64,000 bases of DNA from Microdochium bolleyi (GCA_001566295.1 KQ964249.1:372001-436000), one strand, 5' to 3'. Counted from the first letter of the stretch, positions 22,001 to 33,381 are shown. Program-made: numbers and translations. Notes: a model not told the origin generated them from the sequence alone.

Positions 22001-24479
22001 GGATGCCGGCTACAGCAACAACGACACTAACAACAGCTGCCGGCTCGCAGCTGGGCCGGGGCCACTGGGCTGGGGGCGGAGCCCGCGCCGGCCGGAAGTG
22101 GGAGTTTTTCATTGTCCCGATCGGGAAACCATCGAGATCCGCCGCTCCATCCCGGCCGTCCTTCTCTGACCGGGGTTGTTTGGGCGTGACCTCGTCGACC
22201 TCCTCCTTCCCGGCGCCGGCGGGTCGTCGGCGGGTGTACCTGCTCACTTCCATAATTCACCTTGGCATAGCCGTGCCAAGCAGCCCACCCAAAGGCGCAG
22301 CAAGCAACCAACCAACCAACCAAGTAACCAAGACACACGTACTACGGTACACATGTACTGGTTTGCGACCGTCAGACGAACATGACACTTACGCGTACGG
22401 GAGTCCGCGGGGAATACCAAGCTTTATAATCCCCGTGCAGATGCCGCCGGTCGCTGGCCGTTCCTCCAGGCAGCCGTTTTGACGAGCCAATGACTGGTGA
22501 CCACCGCAGCTATCTACGCATGTCGTCGAGTCTGCAGCTGCAGGTCCCTGGGTGCCCGGATCCTTTCAAAATGTCCAATAACAAGAGTTCTCGATATCGT
22601 CTGACAAGAGTTGGAGGTCCTGCAATCCTCGATTCCGTACAAAGGTCACCCCCCGTCTACGGCTGCGTGATGGGATCTAGGCACAGGACATGCAGATGGA
22701 GGCCTCTCTTCCTGCTGCTCCTGTCCGCGTACTGCTTGCTCTCTCGAGATACTGGGACGTGCCATCGGCATCGACACTGTCGTCGTCAACGTCGTCGTCA
22801 TGGACAAGGCTTCGACTGCAGCCCCTCGGCCTTGGCGCAGGTATGTACTCTGTAGAACAAACCAGATCGCTGTCACTCCTCTGGCACACTCCTTGCCGAG
22901 CTGGGGACATCCACTCCAAGGGACCGTCGTGATTAGGGTGTGGCGTCGATTAAGCTTGTTCAGCATCAAGGACTGTCACAAGTTGCTCCTGCATGTGTGG
23001 CGCTCTACTCCCATGCTTCTCCACCGCCACACGCGAGTTTCCATTCTCCAAGGCGTGTCTTTTCACTGGAGGCAAACTGCCAGACTAGTGGTCCTATGTA
23101 GTCGTTAGCACGCAAGGTGTACGTGCTCAAGTAATATCACAGAAGCACCTCGGTATGTCTTCCCCTGGGCCATTCAATCGAACCAAAGAGTAGGTTACCG
23201 AGAAGGCGGAGGCATCTCAATCCGCTCTCTCTAGACTTTTGGACCTCTGCACTTGAAATAGTGTAGGCCCCGTGGTGGTATTTGCTCAGCAGCAAGCACC
23301 GCAGAGCACATCACTGCCGTGTCGACGCAGGACTCGCGCAGATTCTCCCATACTTCGCGCACTCGGTCAGCCGAGACCTGGTCAGTAAGGTAATTCGGTC
23401 AGAGCATAAGCTGAACGGGCAATCCGAAAAGAGAGAGAGAGGCCAAAGAGTGCAACAGTAAATAAACAGAATTGATAGTCTCGGGACAGCTAGAAGACTG
23501 AACGCTTCTCCTTCTCCCTCTCTAAAAACAGGTCCAAGTATGCAAAGGAGAAAAAGAGTCCGTCTGCATCGTTGCTGTGGTGCTTTATCTCAGATGCCGA
23601 CATAACGATGTGGCCCGGGATCCGTGAAGGCACGGCAGGATGCCGGCACATGTATCACCCTTTTCTGACCCGCCAAAATGAGAATTCGACGGTCTGGGCG
23701 TAACAGCTCGCCCGAAGCCGGCGACTGTGGGCGATCAGTTGTGTCCATGGAGTGGTTGAGCAGAGATGGGGTCGTCCGAAAGGCTATTCTGGATTTTGTT
23801 ATTGCTCAGTGCACATGGTCCCGAGATGCTATTCATAGAGCCCTTGCCCCAGGGAACTGCTGAAGGTTGAGGACTGGTGTACTATGATGCACTACCTCTT
23901 GATTATGCACGCAATGTAATCGCTGGCACATCCTGGATATTCATGTAGGAATTGATACGCGAAGATAGAGTGATGTTAACCACCACTCATGCAGTCTATT
24001 CCCAGAGTTTAAAAGCAAGCCGCTTGCAAGGAGACAATCAATGCCAGACCACCCAAGGTGGGCTAGGTCTGTTGTAGAAAAACTACCGCCAAAGAAAGGA
24101 AGATGTCTATACATGGAACCCATACGCCAAAGTAGGAAACAGCAAAAGTCAGCACTCCGTCATCACCACGTACCCCAACTATCAACGCTCGCTTGAACCA
24201 CCAACCACAACCCCCTACGAACTCCTTCCCGCCCTGCCGCTATGATGCATCGTATGTATAAGTGGCGCCGCCGGTATCTTGCTGAAAATGCGGTGTAGCA
24301 ATCTAATCGTGATGACGTGCTCGCTTGATGATCTCAACTAGCATGCGCAAATCTACGCGCTCTGCTTTTCCCATAAACCAGGCGTATCTCGCTCTGGTGA
24401 TATAAACTCCGTATAGCTTTTTGCAGCATGAAATTCTTCCTTTGGGCAACTTATTTTGCGCTGAAAAAACAAAAAACGA
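19029..24479. other. 5.4 kb gene-poor region
   Basis: The largest stretch without a supportable gene. Open frames of 100-170 codons occur on both strands (for example 19894-20331, 21365-21703 and 21976-22482 plus; 20000-20464 minus), but none shows a domain, signal peptide or consistent splice structure. Simple repeats are minor: AACC repeats at 22305-22322 and a GTCGTC/AACGTC run at about 22780-22800. The last 250 bases should be 3' untranslated sequence of the Psk1-like kinase. Confidence 0.5.
22305..22322 (+). repeat. (AACC)n short microsatellite
   Basis: About four and a half copies of AACC, followed by a degenerate copy (AAGTAACCAAG). Confidence 0.8.
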
Positions 24480-26030
24480 TTATGCCTCGGAATACATCGT
24501 AAAGGCGCTGTCCTCCAAGAGGCTGCTGGATGCGACGTAGCTGAAGCCTCCGAAGGGGTCATCTTTGATGCCATCCCTGTAAGAGGGAGATAGTGCGGCC
24601 CAGGGATCCTTGGTCGCGACGACAGGGCTGACGGACAGCTCAGTGAACTCGGGCGCAAAGTTCTCGGCGAGCTCGGGGTCCGTGATCATGGGCTGGATAG
24701 GCGGCTCAACTTCGCGCGCCTCTAGCTTCTTCCAGTCGATCTTGCGGAAGAAACGGTGCTTCTTCATGTTCTGGAGATCCTTTGGCATGTTGCTACCCAG
24801 CCGCTTCGTGGGCTCCTTGCGAAGTAGGCGAGTAAGCAGATCCTTCGCGTCGGGGCTCAAGAAGTACGGGAGCACAAGCTTCTGCTTGACGATGTTATGC
24901 TGGATCTTGGCGTGGTTGCCGCCTCGGAAGGGGGGGTTGCCGGTCATGAGGTCGTAGCCGAGAGCGCCGAACGACCACCAGTCGACAGCTTTGCCATATT
25001 TCTGTCCCAGAATAACCTCTGGTGCCATGTACTCGACCGTGCCAAGAATAGACTTGCAGCTCGAGTCGTCCTCAACAGCGACCTTGGACAGACCAAAGTC
25101 GGTCAACAGCAGGTGCCCCTGCGCGTCCAGTAGACAATTCTCTGGCTTAAGATCTCTGTATACAACACCAAGCGTGTCGTGGAGATGGGCCAGGGCGAGC
25201 ATCATCTCAGCCATGTAGAAAGCTGCGACAGGCTCCGGGAACATTTTCTCAGTGTTGAGGTGGGTGAAGAGCTCGCCACCCTGGCCGTACTCCAGAATGA
25301 GGTAGAGCTTCTCAAGATCCTGGAAGGCGTAGAACAGCTTGACGACAAAGGGGTGCCTGTTGACCGATTCCAAGATCTGCCGCTCCGTCTTTGTCTGCTC
25401 CACCAATTTCTTGTGCACCACAACTGAGGCCTTCTTGAACTGCTTCTGCGCATAAAGCCTGCCGGTGGCGCGCTGTTTAACCAGCAGGACCGTGCCGTAA
25501 GTTCCCTTGCCGAGGCAGCGCAGCGGCTCGAAGTCACCCGCCTGCACCTTGCGGCTGACTGTCCCTCCCTCGATTGGGCCCATGTATGACTTCTCGCGCA
25601 CGCTCTCGCTGATGAAATCGTTCTCCAGACAGACTTCGTAGCTCGTGGAGCCCACTTCGGAGATCTCGTCATCGCTACGACCGGTGTGGCTGTCGGAACG
25701 GCTCATGTTGCTCATAAATCTCGGGCGACTGCCGCTGCGCGTCATCGTGCTGGCGCGGGATGAATCGGTCGTGAGGCTGAGTGGCTCCAGCTGGTGCCGA
25801 AGCTTGGCAATGCCGCTGACGCCCGGGGAGTTGACGGCGCGCAAGACAGGGCTGCAGTTGGCGCTGACGACATCGGCAATGCAGGGTGTGGCACGGCCCC
25901 GCTTGCCTGGCTTGGTGGCCTTGAGGGGGGGAGTAGGGCAGTAGTCGCTATCCTCGTCGCCCGAGGCAATCGGGGTCGGGACGAAGCCCCGGACGGTGGT
26001 GAGGGCGGGAGCGGCTGGCGGCAGCATCAT
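24480..26030 (-). CDS. psk1: AGC-family S6-type protein kinase (Psk1-like)
   Basis: Single exon, 516 residues. A Ser-rich N-terminal region of about 165 residues precedes the kinase domain. The glycine loop is LGKGTYGTVLLV, the ATP lysine is K196 (YAQKQF), the catalytic loop is YRDLKPENCLL (D293), and DFGLSK starts at 311. The activation segment reads SCKSILGTVEYMAPEV, so the PDK1-site residue is Ser327 where most AGC kinases have Thr in TFCGT. VDWWSFGALGYDLMTG and the AGC C-terminal tail follow. The tail ends with a hydrophobic motif, FGGFSYVASS (Ser497), close to the F-x-G-F-T-Y-V-A-P of p70 S6 kinases. This places it with S6K/Psk1, a TORC1 target acting on ribosomal protein S6. About 20 residues continue past the motif. 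Confidence 0.92.
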   Translation of the reverse strand: MMLPPAAPALTTVRGFVPTPIASGDEDSDYCPTPPLKATKPGKRGRATPCIADVVSANCSPVLRAVNSPGVSGIAKLRHQLEPLSLTTDSSRASTMTRSGSRPRFMSNMSRSDSHTGRSDDEISEVGSTSYEVCLENDFISESVREKSYMGPIEGGTVSRKVQAGDFEPLRCLGKGTYGTVLLVKQRATGRLYAQKQFKKASVVVHKKLVEQTKTERQILESVNRHPFVVKLFYAFQDLEKLYLILEYGQGGELFTHLNTEKMFPEPVAAFYMAEMMLALAHLHDTLGVVYRDLKPENCLLDAQGHLLLTDFGLSKVAVEDDSSCKSILGTVEYMAPEVILGQKYGKAVDWWSFGALGYDLMTGNPPFRGGNHAKIQHNIVKQKLVLPYFLSPDAKDLLTRLLRKEPTKRLGSNMPKDLQNMKKHRFFRKIDWKKLEAREVEPPIQPMITDPELAENFAPEFTELSVSPVVATKDPWAALSPSYRDGIKDDPFGGFSYVASSSLLEDSAFTMYSEA

Positions 26031-28492
26031 GATCGCGGTTTTCGGATTGAGCTTGTTGGCGAGCTCTATGGTGTTTTGGCGCGGATCGTCGGGCTCTCGA
26101 ATCCCCTGCTGTTATGTATGTGTATGCTGATGTCTGAATGGGGGGTCGCCCAGAGAGATCCGGCCGGCGCTGGTGCCGGGAGAGACTCTGGATCAGCCCT
26201 TGGGGATTCAAGGCTCGCGAGTGCCGCGGCGTCGCTCAGCGTCGGTGCGGATGGTGGCAAGGTAGTCTCTGGAGAAGGGCTGGGCGTTGACAAGCATTTG
26301 GCTGCGGAAGAGGAGCGAGGAAAGGAAATTGTCGTGTTTCTGGTTCTGAGGCATTGGCGGCTGCGGGACGGGGCGCTGCGGGTGTGGTTTGCGGTTGTGA
26401 AGAACGAGGTTTTTTCACCAAAATGGTGGTGCTGAAGAGAGTGAGAAAAACGCTGGCGCTGTGGCAGCCAGGCGGCTCTTAACCACGCTGGGACGGGCTT
26501 GCGCCTGCAGGTGGGCATGTCAATGCAGGGCTGTCAGCTCACGGACGGCCTCTGCATTGGCAGTAGGCTCTCGCTTGTTGCAACCGTTGGGCCGATTGTG
26601 GGCCCAATCACCGGCCAGTCTTCGCCCATATTATCCCTGGAATGTGCTGATACTGTTTTTTGCCGATGGCTGAGTACTGCGCCTGCATGGGAAAGCCTAA
26701 AAATGAGTTTGCTATGCAGGGAGCCGGGCCATTGATGCGCACATCAGCAACCCCCCTTGTCACAAGCCAAAACAGGGGGACGCGCAAGGAAGGAGCCACG
26801 GACTCCGTGCAACATTGGACCTGGCCTGACATCCCGAGCCGCGTTCAGCTGTGCCTGCCGCATGACTGTGTCGGGCATCTGATCCGGGCCAGAGGTCCTG
26901 GGGAGCAGTGTGCAGCGGGCAGTGGGCAGTGAGCAGTGGGTTCTCCAGGCTCCCCCAGATTTCTCTCCATTTTTGCCATTCTGTGCTCCTTCTATCCATC
27001 ACTTCTCCGCCTGGAGGAAAAGTTGACGACGAGGCCCACCAGGCGCGGATCCAACTGAAAGCCCCACGGGGCTGCTCCAGCACGATCTTGCTTGCCCAAA
27101 GTCGCGTCGTGGGTCGGTCTCCAGGCTTCGTGCGTTCTCTTCTGGAGCGCCCAAGGATACTGCTGCCATTCGCCAGTGTCCAAGATTACGAGGACCTCAG
27201 CTGTGGTCAATGCGCTTCGCGCCGCCCGTCTCGCCCGTCCTCAGCTCGCCTCGTTGTTGGCCAGATGGCCTGTGCATGTCGGGCATCGCCAGTTGCGACG
27301 TGGTACAGGGAGCTGGCCAGCCTACTGCCCGTGCTCCAGCTTCCATCGTTCCACTCGGGGCTAACATCAGCGTGTCGTAATAATCCTGGCAACGTGGCCC
27401 GCTTCGGCCCTTGACAGGCCTGCCGCCATCCCGCCTGTTCAGGCCCAAATGGGGAAGCTGCACCAATGCTCCGCAGGTCCCGTGTCATTCAGCAGACAGT
27501 GGTCTCTGGCCTGTAGCCATTAAAGCGGCCGCTATCATGATGGTCAGCAAGGAACCCGACCAGGAGGTGCCGCAGAGGAAGGTGACTGTCAGCCGCGGGA
27601 AAGCACCTTGCGCAGTAGCATCTTCACATGACTGCAGTGGCAGCAACCCCATCCGCTGGCATGCCGAAAGCATCGGGCCAGCAAAGTGAGACCACTTTAA
27701 CATTGCCCGCCAGTCTCCGCCAGGTCTCACGTCGGACAATGGACGAGCTGTGTCATCGGCATGCCCAAATCGAGCTATTGGGTTGGTCGGGCATCGAGTT
27801 GTAATTACAGTAACGGAGTACGCGCCCAATCGTGCTTTCGCAGAGGCCGCCATTCCCAACCCTAGCGCTCAGCTTGCTTCGAGCTTCATCGTGGTCTCTG
27901 TACGTGGCCAGGTGATCTGGCGCAAGCCAACGACAGGCAGCTCTTGATATGCAGGCACCAGGCGCGGCGGCTGTGACCCAGTCGAGCCAGTCCAGGGCGG
28001 GAGCTTGGTTGGCGAAGAGCTGCCCTATTGGTGATCTGCCGAGAGACGCATCTTTCCCATCCCTGCCTGCACACAAGTCGTCTCCAGACGCAAGATGCCT
28101 TGCTTTCCCCACGTAGCATTTCGGAACCATTTGAGGAGGTAGCATATGGCGAGAAAGCTGTTCTGAAACCCTGACACCTTTCAGAGAGTGCTCCAATCGC
28201 CCTTCGATCATGCAAAGAATGTTTATGTGCTGACTGACAGCCAGCGCACAGAAAGCCTACGTACAAACGCATCTCACACATGCTGCACATGTCGTTCTGA
28301 AATTGACCACATATTGTATCTGAGGCCTATAATAAATGATACCGGTCACGGCCTTCGAGCCTATAGACCTATGGGCCTCTGGTATTTAAACCCCAGCAAC
28401 CAAAACGCCTCTGTTGAATCCTTGATGTTGCCCACCGCGGCGATGCTGCCAGATCGGCTCTGTGATCCTGCAGCCACAAAGTAGATCGTCCA
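26031..28492. other. intergenic, psk1 upstream region
   Basis: 2.5 kb upstream of the Psk1-like gene and downstream of the membrane-protein gene. The segment 26031-26450 is C/T-rich on the coding (minus) strand and is likely leader and promoter. Frames at 26908-27414 and 27753-28211 are not recognisable. Confidence 0.5.
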
Positions 28493-29230
28493 TCAGCGCC
28501 CCTTACGCCGGTCCGCCTCTGTGTTGCGGAACGGCCACCCGCTCGTGCGCTTGTCCGCGCCTGTCCGGCGACTGATCCTGCCACTGGCCGCGCCGCCGAA
28601 CATGGAGCACCAGAGCCCCCAGGACCCCAGCACGGCGCTGACCACGCTGCCGAGGAGATAGCCGGTCTGATTGCCTGATCCGATGGCCGAATAGCACGCC
28701 CAGCAGTAGAAGGCCGTAGAGCCATGGTACAGCGTGGTGAGCAGCAGGACAGCCGACGAGTACGGGGCTAGCGCGTCCGGGGCCGCTGTTCATATCAAGA
28801 AACACCGTCAGCTCTAGGCTTGTTTTACTACAGTCCGTGACGAGATTGAAGATTACGTACCATCGACGCTTGACCCGAGCGGCAAGCTTCCCGACAGCAC
28901 GAGACTGACCAGTCCCAGCGCTGCAAGCGTCAGGCCGAGGCTCCGGGCAAAGTAGATGTCGATGCCGGCTGTCACGGCCGCCCCGGCGCCGGCATATGCC
29001 GTGTTGACATTGAGGAGGCCGATGATGGCCTGCGGCCAGACGATTAGGGGCACTGCCTGGGTGAGCTGCCACACGGCAGAGGCGGCGCTGTAGCTAGCGA
29101 GGACCTGGTGTGTCGCGTTTCTTGTCAGTGCACTGGCTCAAGGAGACACAGGCATTTACGTGGGCATCCGGAGTATGCCGGAAGCTTGGGCGAGCAGCAA
29201 AGATCTGCTTAGAGCTGGACTCACGTCCAT
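28493..29230 (-). CDS. four-helix membrane protein of unknown function, 6-nt first exon
   Basis: Proposed exons on the minus strand are 29225-29230 (ATGGAC only), 28861-29104 and 28493-28785, giving 180 residues. Intron 1 is GTGAGT to ACCAG (120 nt). Intron 2 is GTACGT to AACAG (75 nt) and is required to link the two hydrophobic halves in one frame. The protein begins MDVLASYSAASAVWQLTQAV. It has about four membrane helices: VPLIVWPQAIIGLLNVNTAY, LGLTLAALGLVSLVLSG, YSSAVLLLTTLYHGSTAFY and GYLLGSVVSAVLGSWGLW. A polar basic tail ends in FRNTEADRRKGR. I do not recognise a family. The coding quality of exons 2 and 3 is good; the tiny first exon is an inference from a perfect donor directly after ATGGAC. 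The gene is divergent from nar1. Confidence 0.72.
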
Positions 29231-29991
29231 TTTTTTGTTTTGTTTTCTTTGCTGTCGAGTCGATTGCGTTGTTGTGGTCGGTAGGAGAAGGGATATCCTT
29301 CAGCTCGGAAGAATGATAATGCCTGAGTTTGATCAAGATGCGCGTGATGGTAGTTGAGTATTTCTTCGAAGAACACACCAGGCACGGAGCACTTCAGGAC
29401 GATCACGTATCATCCCTGCTCAAGATCGTGCCGCACGCCGTGGGAATGGAAGGCCGGCACGCTATGGTGAGAGGGTTACGTCACCTCCCCCGGGGTCGTG
29501 TCACTCAGGGACCGCCCCGCGTCACAATTACTTCGTACACGTTCTGCCATGTGCAAAGCTCACAGTCGGCGGGCTTTCTTCATACAGTACCTGCCAGAGT
29601 AATGCTCTGCTTCTGATTTGCCCATCGGCATCGGCCCCCACGTTGCCTTTGCTCAGGCGGTTTGACCGAGCGCTTGCTCCCGTTAGCCCCGCGCCGCTGT
29701 TATCGGAGGCGGGAAGAAAATAGGGACGGCCGATCTCGCAGGCCAAGGGCATTACAAACCACCAGAACCCATCACCCTCCACTGCCGACGGGAGAAGTCC
29801 AGGCACAGTTTTCTACACGAACAGACACTACGAGTACAGAGAGAACAAAGCCGACCCAAAGCTCAAAAGAACCACTCCATCCAAGTCGAGCCTCTCTGCC
29901 AGCAAAAACCTCCACAGTCCGAACCACTTCGCCACTGTCAACATACGCGCCCACATCCTCGAGAGCCGGCACAACCGTGCAGACCCGCGCC
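29231..29991. other. divergent promoter region, membrane protein/nar1
   Basis: About 760 bases shared upstream of the two divergent genes. The nar1 frame is open upstream to 29662, but that part is Thr/Arg/Pro-rich without conservation signals, so I treat it as leader. Confidence 0.45.
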
Positions 29992-31755
29992 ATGTCGGCG
30001 ATCCTCTCTGCAGACGACCTCAACGACTTCATCTCCCCCGGCGTCGCCTGCATTAAGCCCATCGAGACCCTCCCTGCGCCCCCGCCACCGACCGACGACG
30101 ATGCGGGCCTCGAGCACGAAGTGATCCTCGACGGGCCCGGCGCGCCCCAACCCGCGTCTACATCCACCGAGCCGACCCAGATCTCGCTCACCGACTGCCT
30201 CGCGTGCTCCGGCTGCGTGACGTCCGCCGAGGCTGTCCTCGTCAGCCTGCAGAGCCACGCAGAGCTGCTGACGGTCCTGGACGGCGCGCCGGGCTTGCGG
30301 ATCCACAGAGATGAGAGCACTGGCAAGCTCGGCGTCGCAGGTCTGGAGAACCCAGATGCGAAACTCTTCGTGGCAAGCGTGGCGCCGCAGGTGCGCGCAA
30401 GCCTGGCCGCTGCCACGGGACGGGGCGTGCGGGAGCACGACGCGGGCAACATGATCGCGCAGCTCTTCTCCGGCGACCGGGGGCTCAGGGCCGGCGGGAA
30501 ATGGAACAACGCATTCAGCTGGGTCGTCGACACGAATACTGCGCGCGAGGCGTGTCTCGTACTGGGCGCCGAAGAGGTGCTCGCTGGGGAAGGGTTGTCG
30601 GAGGCGACGCCCGGCGCGGCCAAGAAGCCCATCCTCACGTCGAGCTGCCCGGGCTGGGTGTGCTACGCTGAGAAGACACATCCCTATGTCCTGCCGCACA
30701 TCTCGCGCGTCAAGTCACCCCAGGCGCTCATGGGCACACTCCTCAAGACGTCGCTGAGCCGGACGCTAGGCATCGCGCCGGACAGGATATGGCATCTCGC
30801 GGTGATGCCCTGCTTCGACAAAAAACTCGAGGCCAGCCGGGAGGAGCTCACAGACTCGATATGGGCCGGCGACGGCAAGCCCGGCAGGGGTGTCCGCGAT
30901 GTGGACTGCGTCATCACAAGCAAGGAGGTCCTGATGCTGGCGGAGTCACGGGGCCTCGATTTCTTCGCGCAGCCTCGAAGCACACTGCCTGCGGAGCAGC
31001 AACCACAGTTCCCAGATGGGGCGCTGAGCCGTTTCCTGTTCCCGCCGCGGAGGAGGGCTCAGGCTGACCCGGCGGCTGGCACCTCTGGTGGAAATCTGTA
31101 CTACATCCTCAACCACGTCGCGGCTCAGCATGCGGGATCGCGCATCGACACCGTGCGGGGCCGCAATGCCGACGTCGTCGAGTACTCGGTCGTGTCCGCC
31201 ACGGGGGAGCCGGTCTTCAAGGCCGCCAGGTACTACGGCTTCCGCAATATCCAGAACCTCGTGCGGAAGCTCAAGCCTGCCAGGCAGTCACGAATGCCTG
31301 GAGCGCGACCGGTAGGCGGAGCGAGAAAGCCAGCGGGCAAGTCGACCGGGCTCGAGTTTGCTTATGTCGAAGTCATGGCGTGCCCGGGTGGTTGCACAAA
31401 CGGCGGAGGGCAAGTCAAGGCCGATGACCCCATCGTTGTTGAGCGCAATGGACTGAGCTCGAAACCAGATCCACAAGAGCAGAAGTACTGGCTGGCACAG
31501 GTCGATGAAGCATATTTCTCTGGGGAGGATGGTGACGCAGGAGTGACAGTAGAGACTGGTGGGGATCTGATTTGTGGCATTTCCTCTTCGCATATACGAG
31601 ATACCCTGGCGCATTGGGCGGACATCACCGGCATAGAATTGGAAAGACTGGTGTCGACAAGCTACCGCGAGGTTGTCAGTGACGTGGGCAAGAACAAGCC
31701 TAGCGACACCGAGAGAGTCATTCAGCTTGCCGGCAAGATCGGCGGTGGATGGTAA
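29992..31755 (+). CDS. nar1: cytosolic Fe-S cluster assembly factor Nar1
   Basis: Single exon, 587 residues from MSAILSADDLNDFISPGVAC. The N-terminal cluster ligands are present: C20, then C69, C72 and C75 in the segment TDCLACSGCVTSAEAVLVSL. The iron-only hydrogenase-like core carries the second set: ILTSSCPGWVCYAEK, AVMPCFDKKLEASR and VMACPGGCTNGGGQ. The start is chosen because the family begins at this motif (M-S-A-I-L-S-x-D-D-L-N-D-F-I-S-P). Nar1 joins the CIA targeting complex and hands Fe-S clusters to cytosolic and nuclear apoproteins; it has no hydrogenase activity. A linker (RRRAQADPAAGTSGG) and the insert KPARQSRMPGARPVGG are fungal-style additions. Its stop lies 84 bases from the convergent SUZ gene's stop. 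Confidence 0.96.
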   Translation: MSAILSADDLNDFISPGVACIKPIETLPAPPPPTDDDAGLEHEVILDGPGAPQPASTSTEPTQISLTDCLACSGCVTSAEAVLVSLQSHAELLTVLDGAPGLRIHRDESTGKLGVAGLENPDAKLFVASVAPQVRASLAAATGRGVREHDAGNMIAQLFSGDRGLRAGGKWNNAFSWVVDTNTAREACLVLGAEEVLAGEGLSEATPGAAKKPILTSSCPGWVCYAEKTHPYVLPHISRVKSPQALMGTLLKTSLSRTLGIAPDRIWHLAVMPCFDKKLEASREELTDSIWAGDGKPGRGVRDVDCVITSKEVLMLAESRGLDFFAQPRSTLPAEQQPQFPDGALSRFLFPPRRRAQADPAAGTSGGNLYYILNHVAAQHAGSRIDTVRGRNADVVEYSVVSATGEPVFKAARYYGFRNIQNLVRKLKPARQSRMPGARPVGGARKPAGKSTGLEFAYVEVMACPGGCTNGGGQVKADDPIVVERNGLSSKPDPQEQKYWLAQVDEAYFSGEDGDAGVTVETGGDLICGISSSHIRDTLAHWADITGIELERLVSTSYREVVSDVGKNKPSDTERVIQLAGKIGGGW

Positions 31756-31839
31756 AGAGCCTTTTGGCTTTAAGCATAGCATACAGATACTCCGAGTAGC
31801 ATATCATACGCAAGCCAATACATAGACATGCCATTTGTA

Positions 31840-32826
31840 TCAGCTGTTGTCGGCGTTGCGCCGTGCAAAGCCAAACCCGCCACGACCGGTCCCGTCTGGC
31901 CCTCGCGGTGCCCGACATGGCGCCTCATCTTTTGACTCTCGAGGCGTTGACCGTCCAGAGACTGGCGCAGGCCCTCCGCGCTCTCGTTGGGGGCTTGGCC
32001 GTGGCGCATACCCAGGATCGTAGAGGTCCTGCGCGGCACCGCCCGGCAGGTGGCTTGGACGAGGAACCTGCTCCCGTTCCGCGTCACGCTGGCGATAGCC
32101 ACCTCCTCGACCTTCGGAATTCTGGTTACGATAACCACGGCCGCGTCCACGGCCGCCCCTCCCACCTCTGTTGCCGTCGTAAGACCGCGGTGGCGTCGTC
32201 GTGCCGGGAGTGCTGGCGCCACTGCTTGGACCAGACCCTCCACCTCCTGCGTGGTTGGAAGTGCTGCCGCTCGCGGTGCCGAAAATCTTGGCCCTGGCTT
32301 CATCATACCTGCGCTGCTTCTCCTCGAGCTCGCGCTGCTGCTTTGCCCGGATCTCTTCAGGCGTGAGCGCCTTCTTCGCCTTGTTCTCATCGTCAGAGTC
32401 GTCCTCGAGCGTGAGCTGTGAGAGGCCCGTCGCGGGGTCCTTTCTGGCAATCATCTGGGGTGCGGGCCGCCGCGACAGCACCTTCAGTGCTGGCTTGAAT
32501 GCGTTCTGCGTCTGCATGGAAGCAGGGATCTGAGAGCTCTGGCTCGGGAGGAATTGGAAGCCATCGGAGGGCGGTCCTTCGCTACATGTGAAGAACTCCT
32601 TAGCTTGGCTTCTCGCGTAAGATCCCGGACAAGGCATGCCTTACGCTGACTCCCACAGCCTCTTGTTGAGCTCGGCATGCTGCGCAAGCCTCTCCTTCTT
32701 CGTCAGCGGGGCCTGCTGGGCTGCTTTGGGAGGTCCTGGGGGCTGCTGCGCAGCTCGGTCCGCCTGTGTCTCCCAGTCGTCATCATCCCATGCGTCCATG
32801 AGCCTCGCACCGCCGCTTCTGGACAT
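31840..32826 (-). CDS. SUZ-domain RNA-associated protein
   Basis: Two minus-strand exons, 32645-32826 and 31840-32581, giving 307 residues. The intron has donor GTAAGG, branch GCTAAG and acceptor ATGTAG, joining RLWESA to EGPPSDGFQF. The N-terminus (MSRSGGARLMDAWDDDDWE) is acidic/Trp. A basic helix follows (LTKKERLAQHAELNKRLWE). The SUZ-type block runs from KVLSRRPAPQMIARKDP through the acidic LEDDSDDENKAKKALT to a charged helix, RELEEKQRRYDEARAKIFG, the hallmark Y-x2-AR-x-IFG ending. The C-terminal half is RGG-rich (GRGGRGRGRGYRNQ), ending GRGGFGFARRNADNS. SUZ motifs bind RNA and influence translation or mRNA stability. It is divergent from the small gene at 33382. Confidence 0.85.
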
Positions 32827-33381
32827 CGTTGCGACGCTGTTAATGTTTCGTATGATCGGGTCTTGAGTATAGCAATGCTGAGCGGGAGGGATCAGGGCAC
32901 AGAGAAGCCGGAGCTGCAAGGGACGAGGAGGGCGCCAGTCAGGGGTCCATTGAGTCGATGCAGGCGGGTGGTCGATCGAGCCTGGGCTGCGTGGACGACG
33001 GGAGGCACGCGGCGCGACATATATAAGGGTTGGGTAGGAGGCTGAGTTGTACCAAAATGGGAGACAGAGGCGGCGGAGGGCAAATCGGACAGAGGTGGGT
33101 TCTGACGGGAGTTGTTTTCAGTGCCGGCTGCGGGAGCAGAACGGCGGTGCGGCAGGTGGGGCTCCTTGGTGGGAGACGTCCATGGCATCGACGGGGCGTG
33201 CTCCGCCTCCCTGCCATCACGAACTTGGAACACACCATCCCTGGGACCTCCAAAATCGCCACGGTTGAAGGCCTTTCTATCTTTACTGGAAGTCCCCCTC
33301 GTTAGCGATATCTCTCTGGCAGCAGTATCAAGAACATCGAGTCGTATCTCCACAATAGCAACAAGCAGACACAGCGTCATC
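32827..33381. other. divergent intergenic region
   Basis: 555 bases between the starts of the SUZ gene and the small gene at 33382. TATATAAGGG on the plus strand at about 33019-33028 is a TATA-like box placed about 350 bases upstream of that start; its role is uncertain. Confidence 0.4.
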
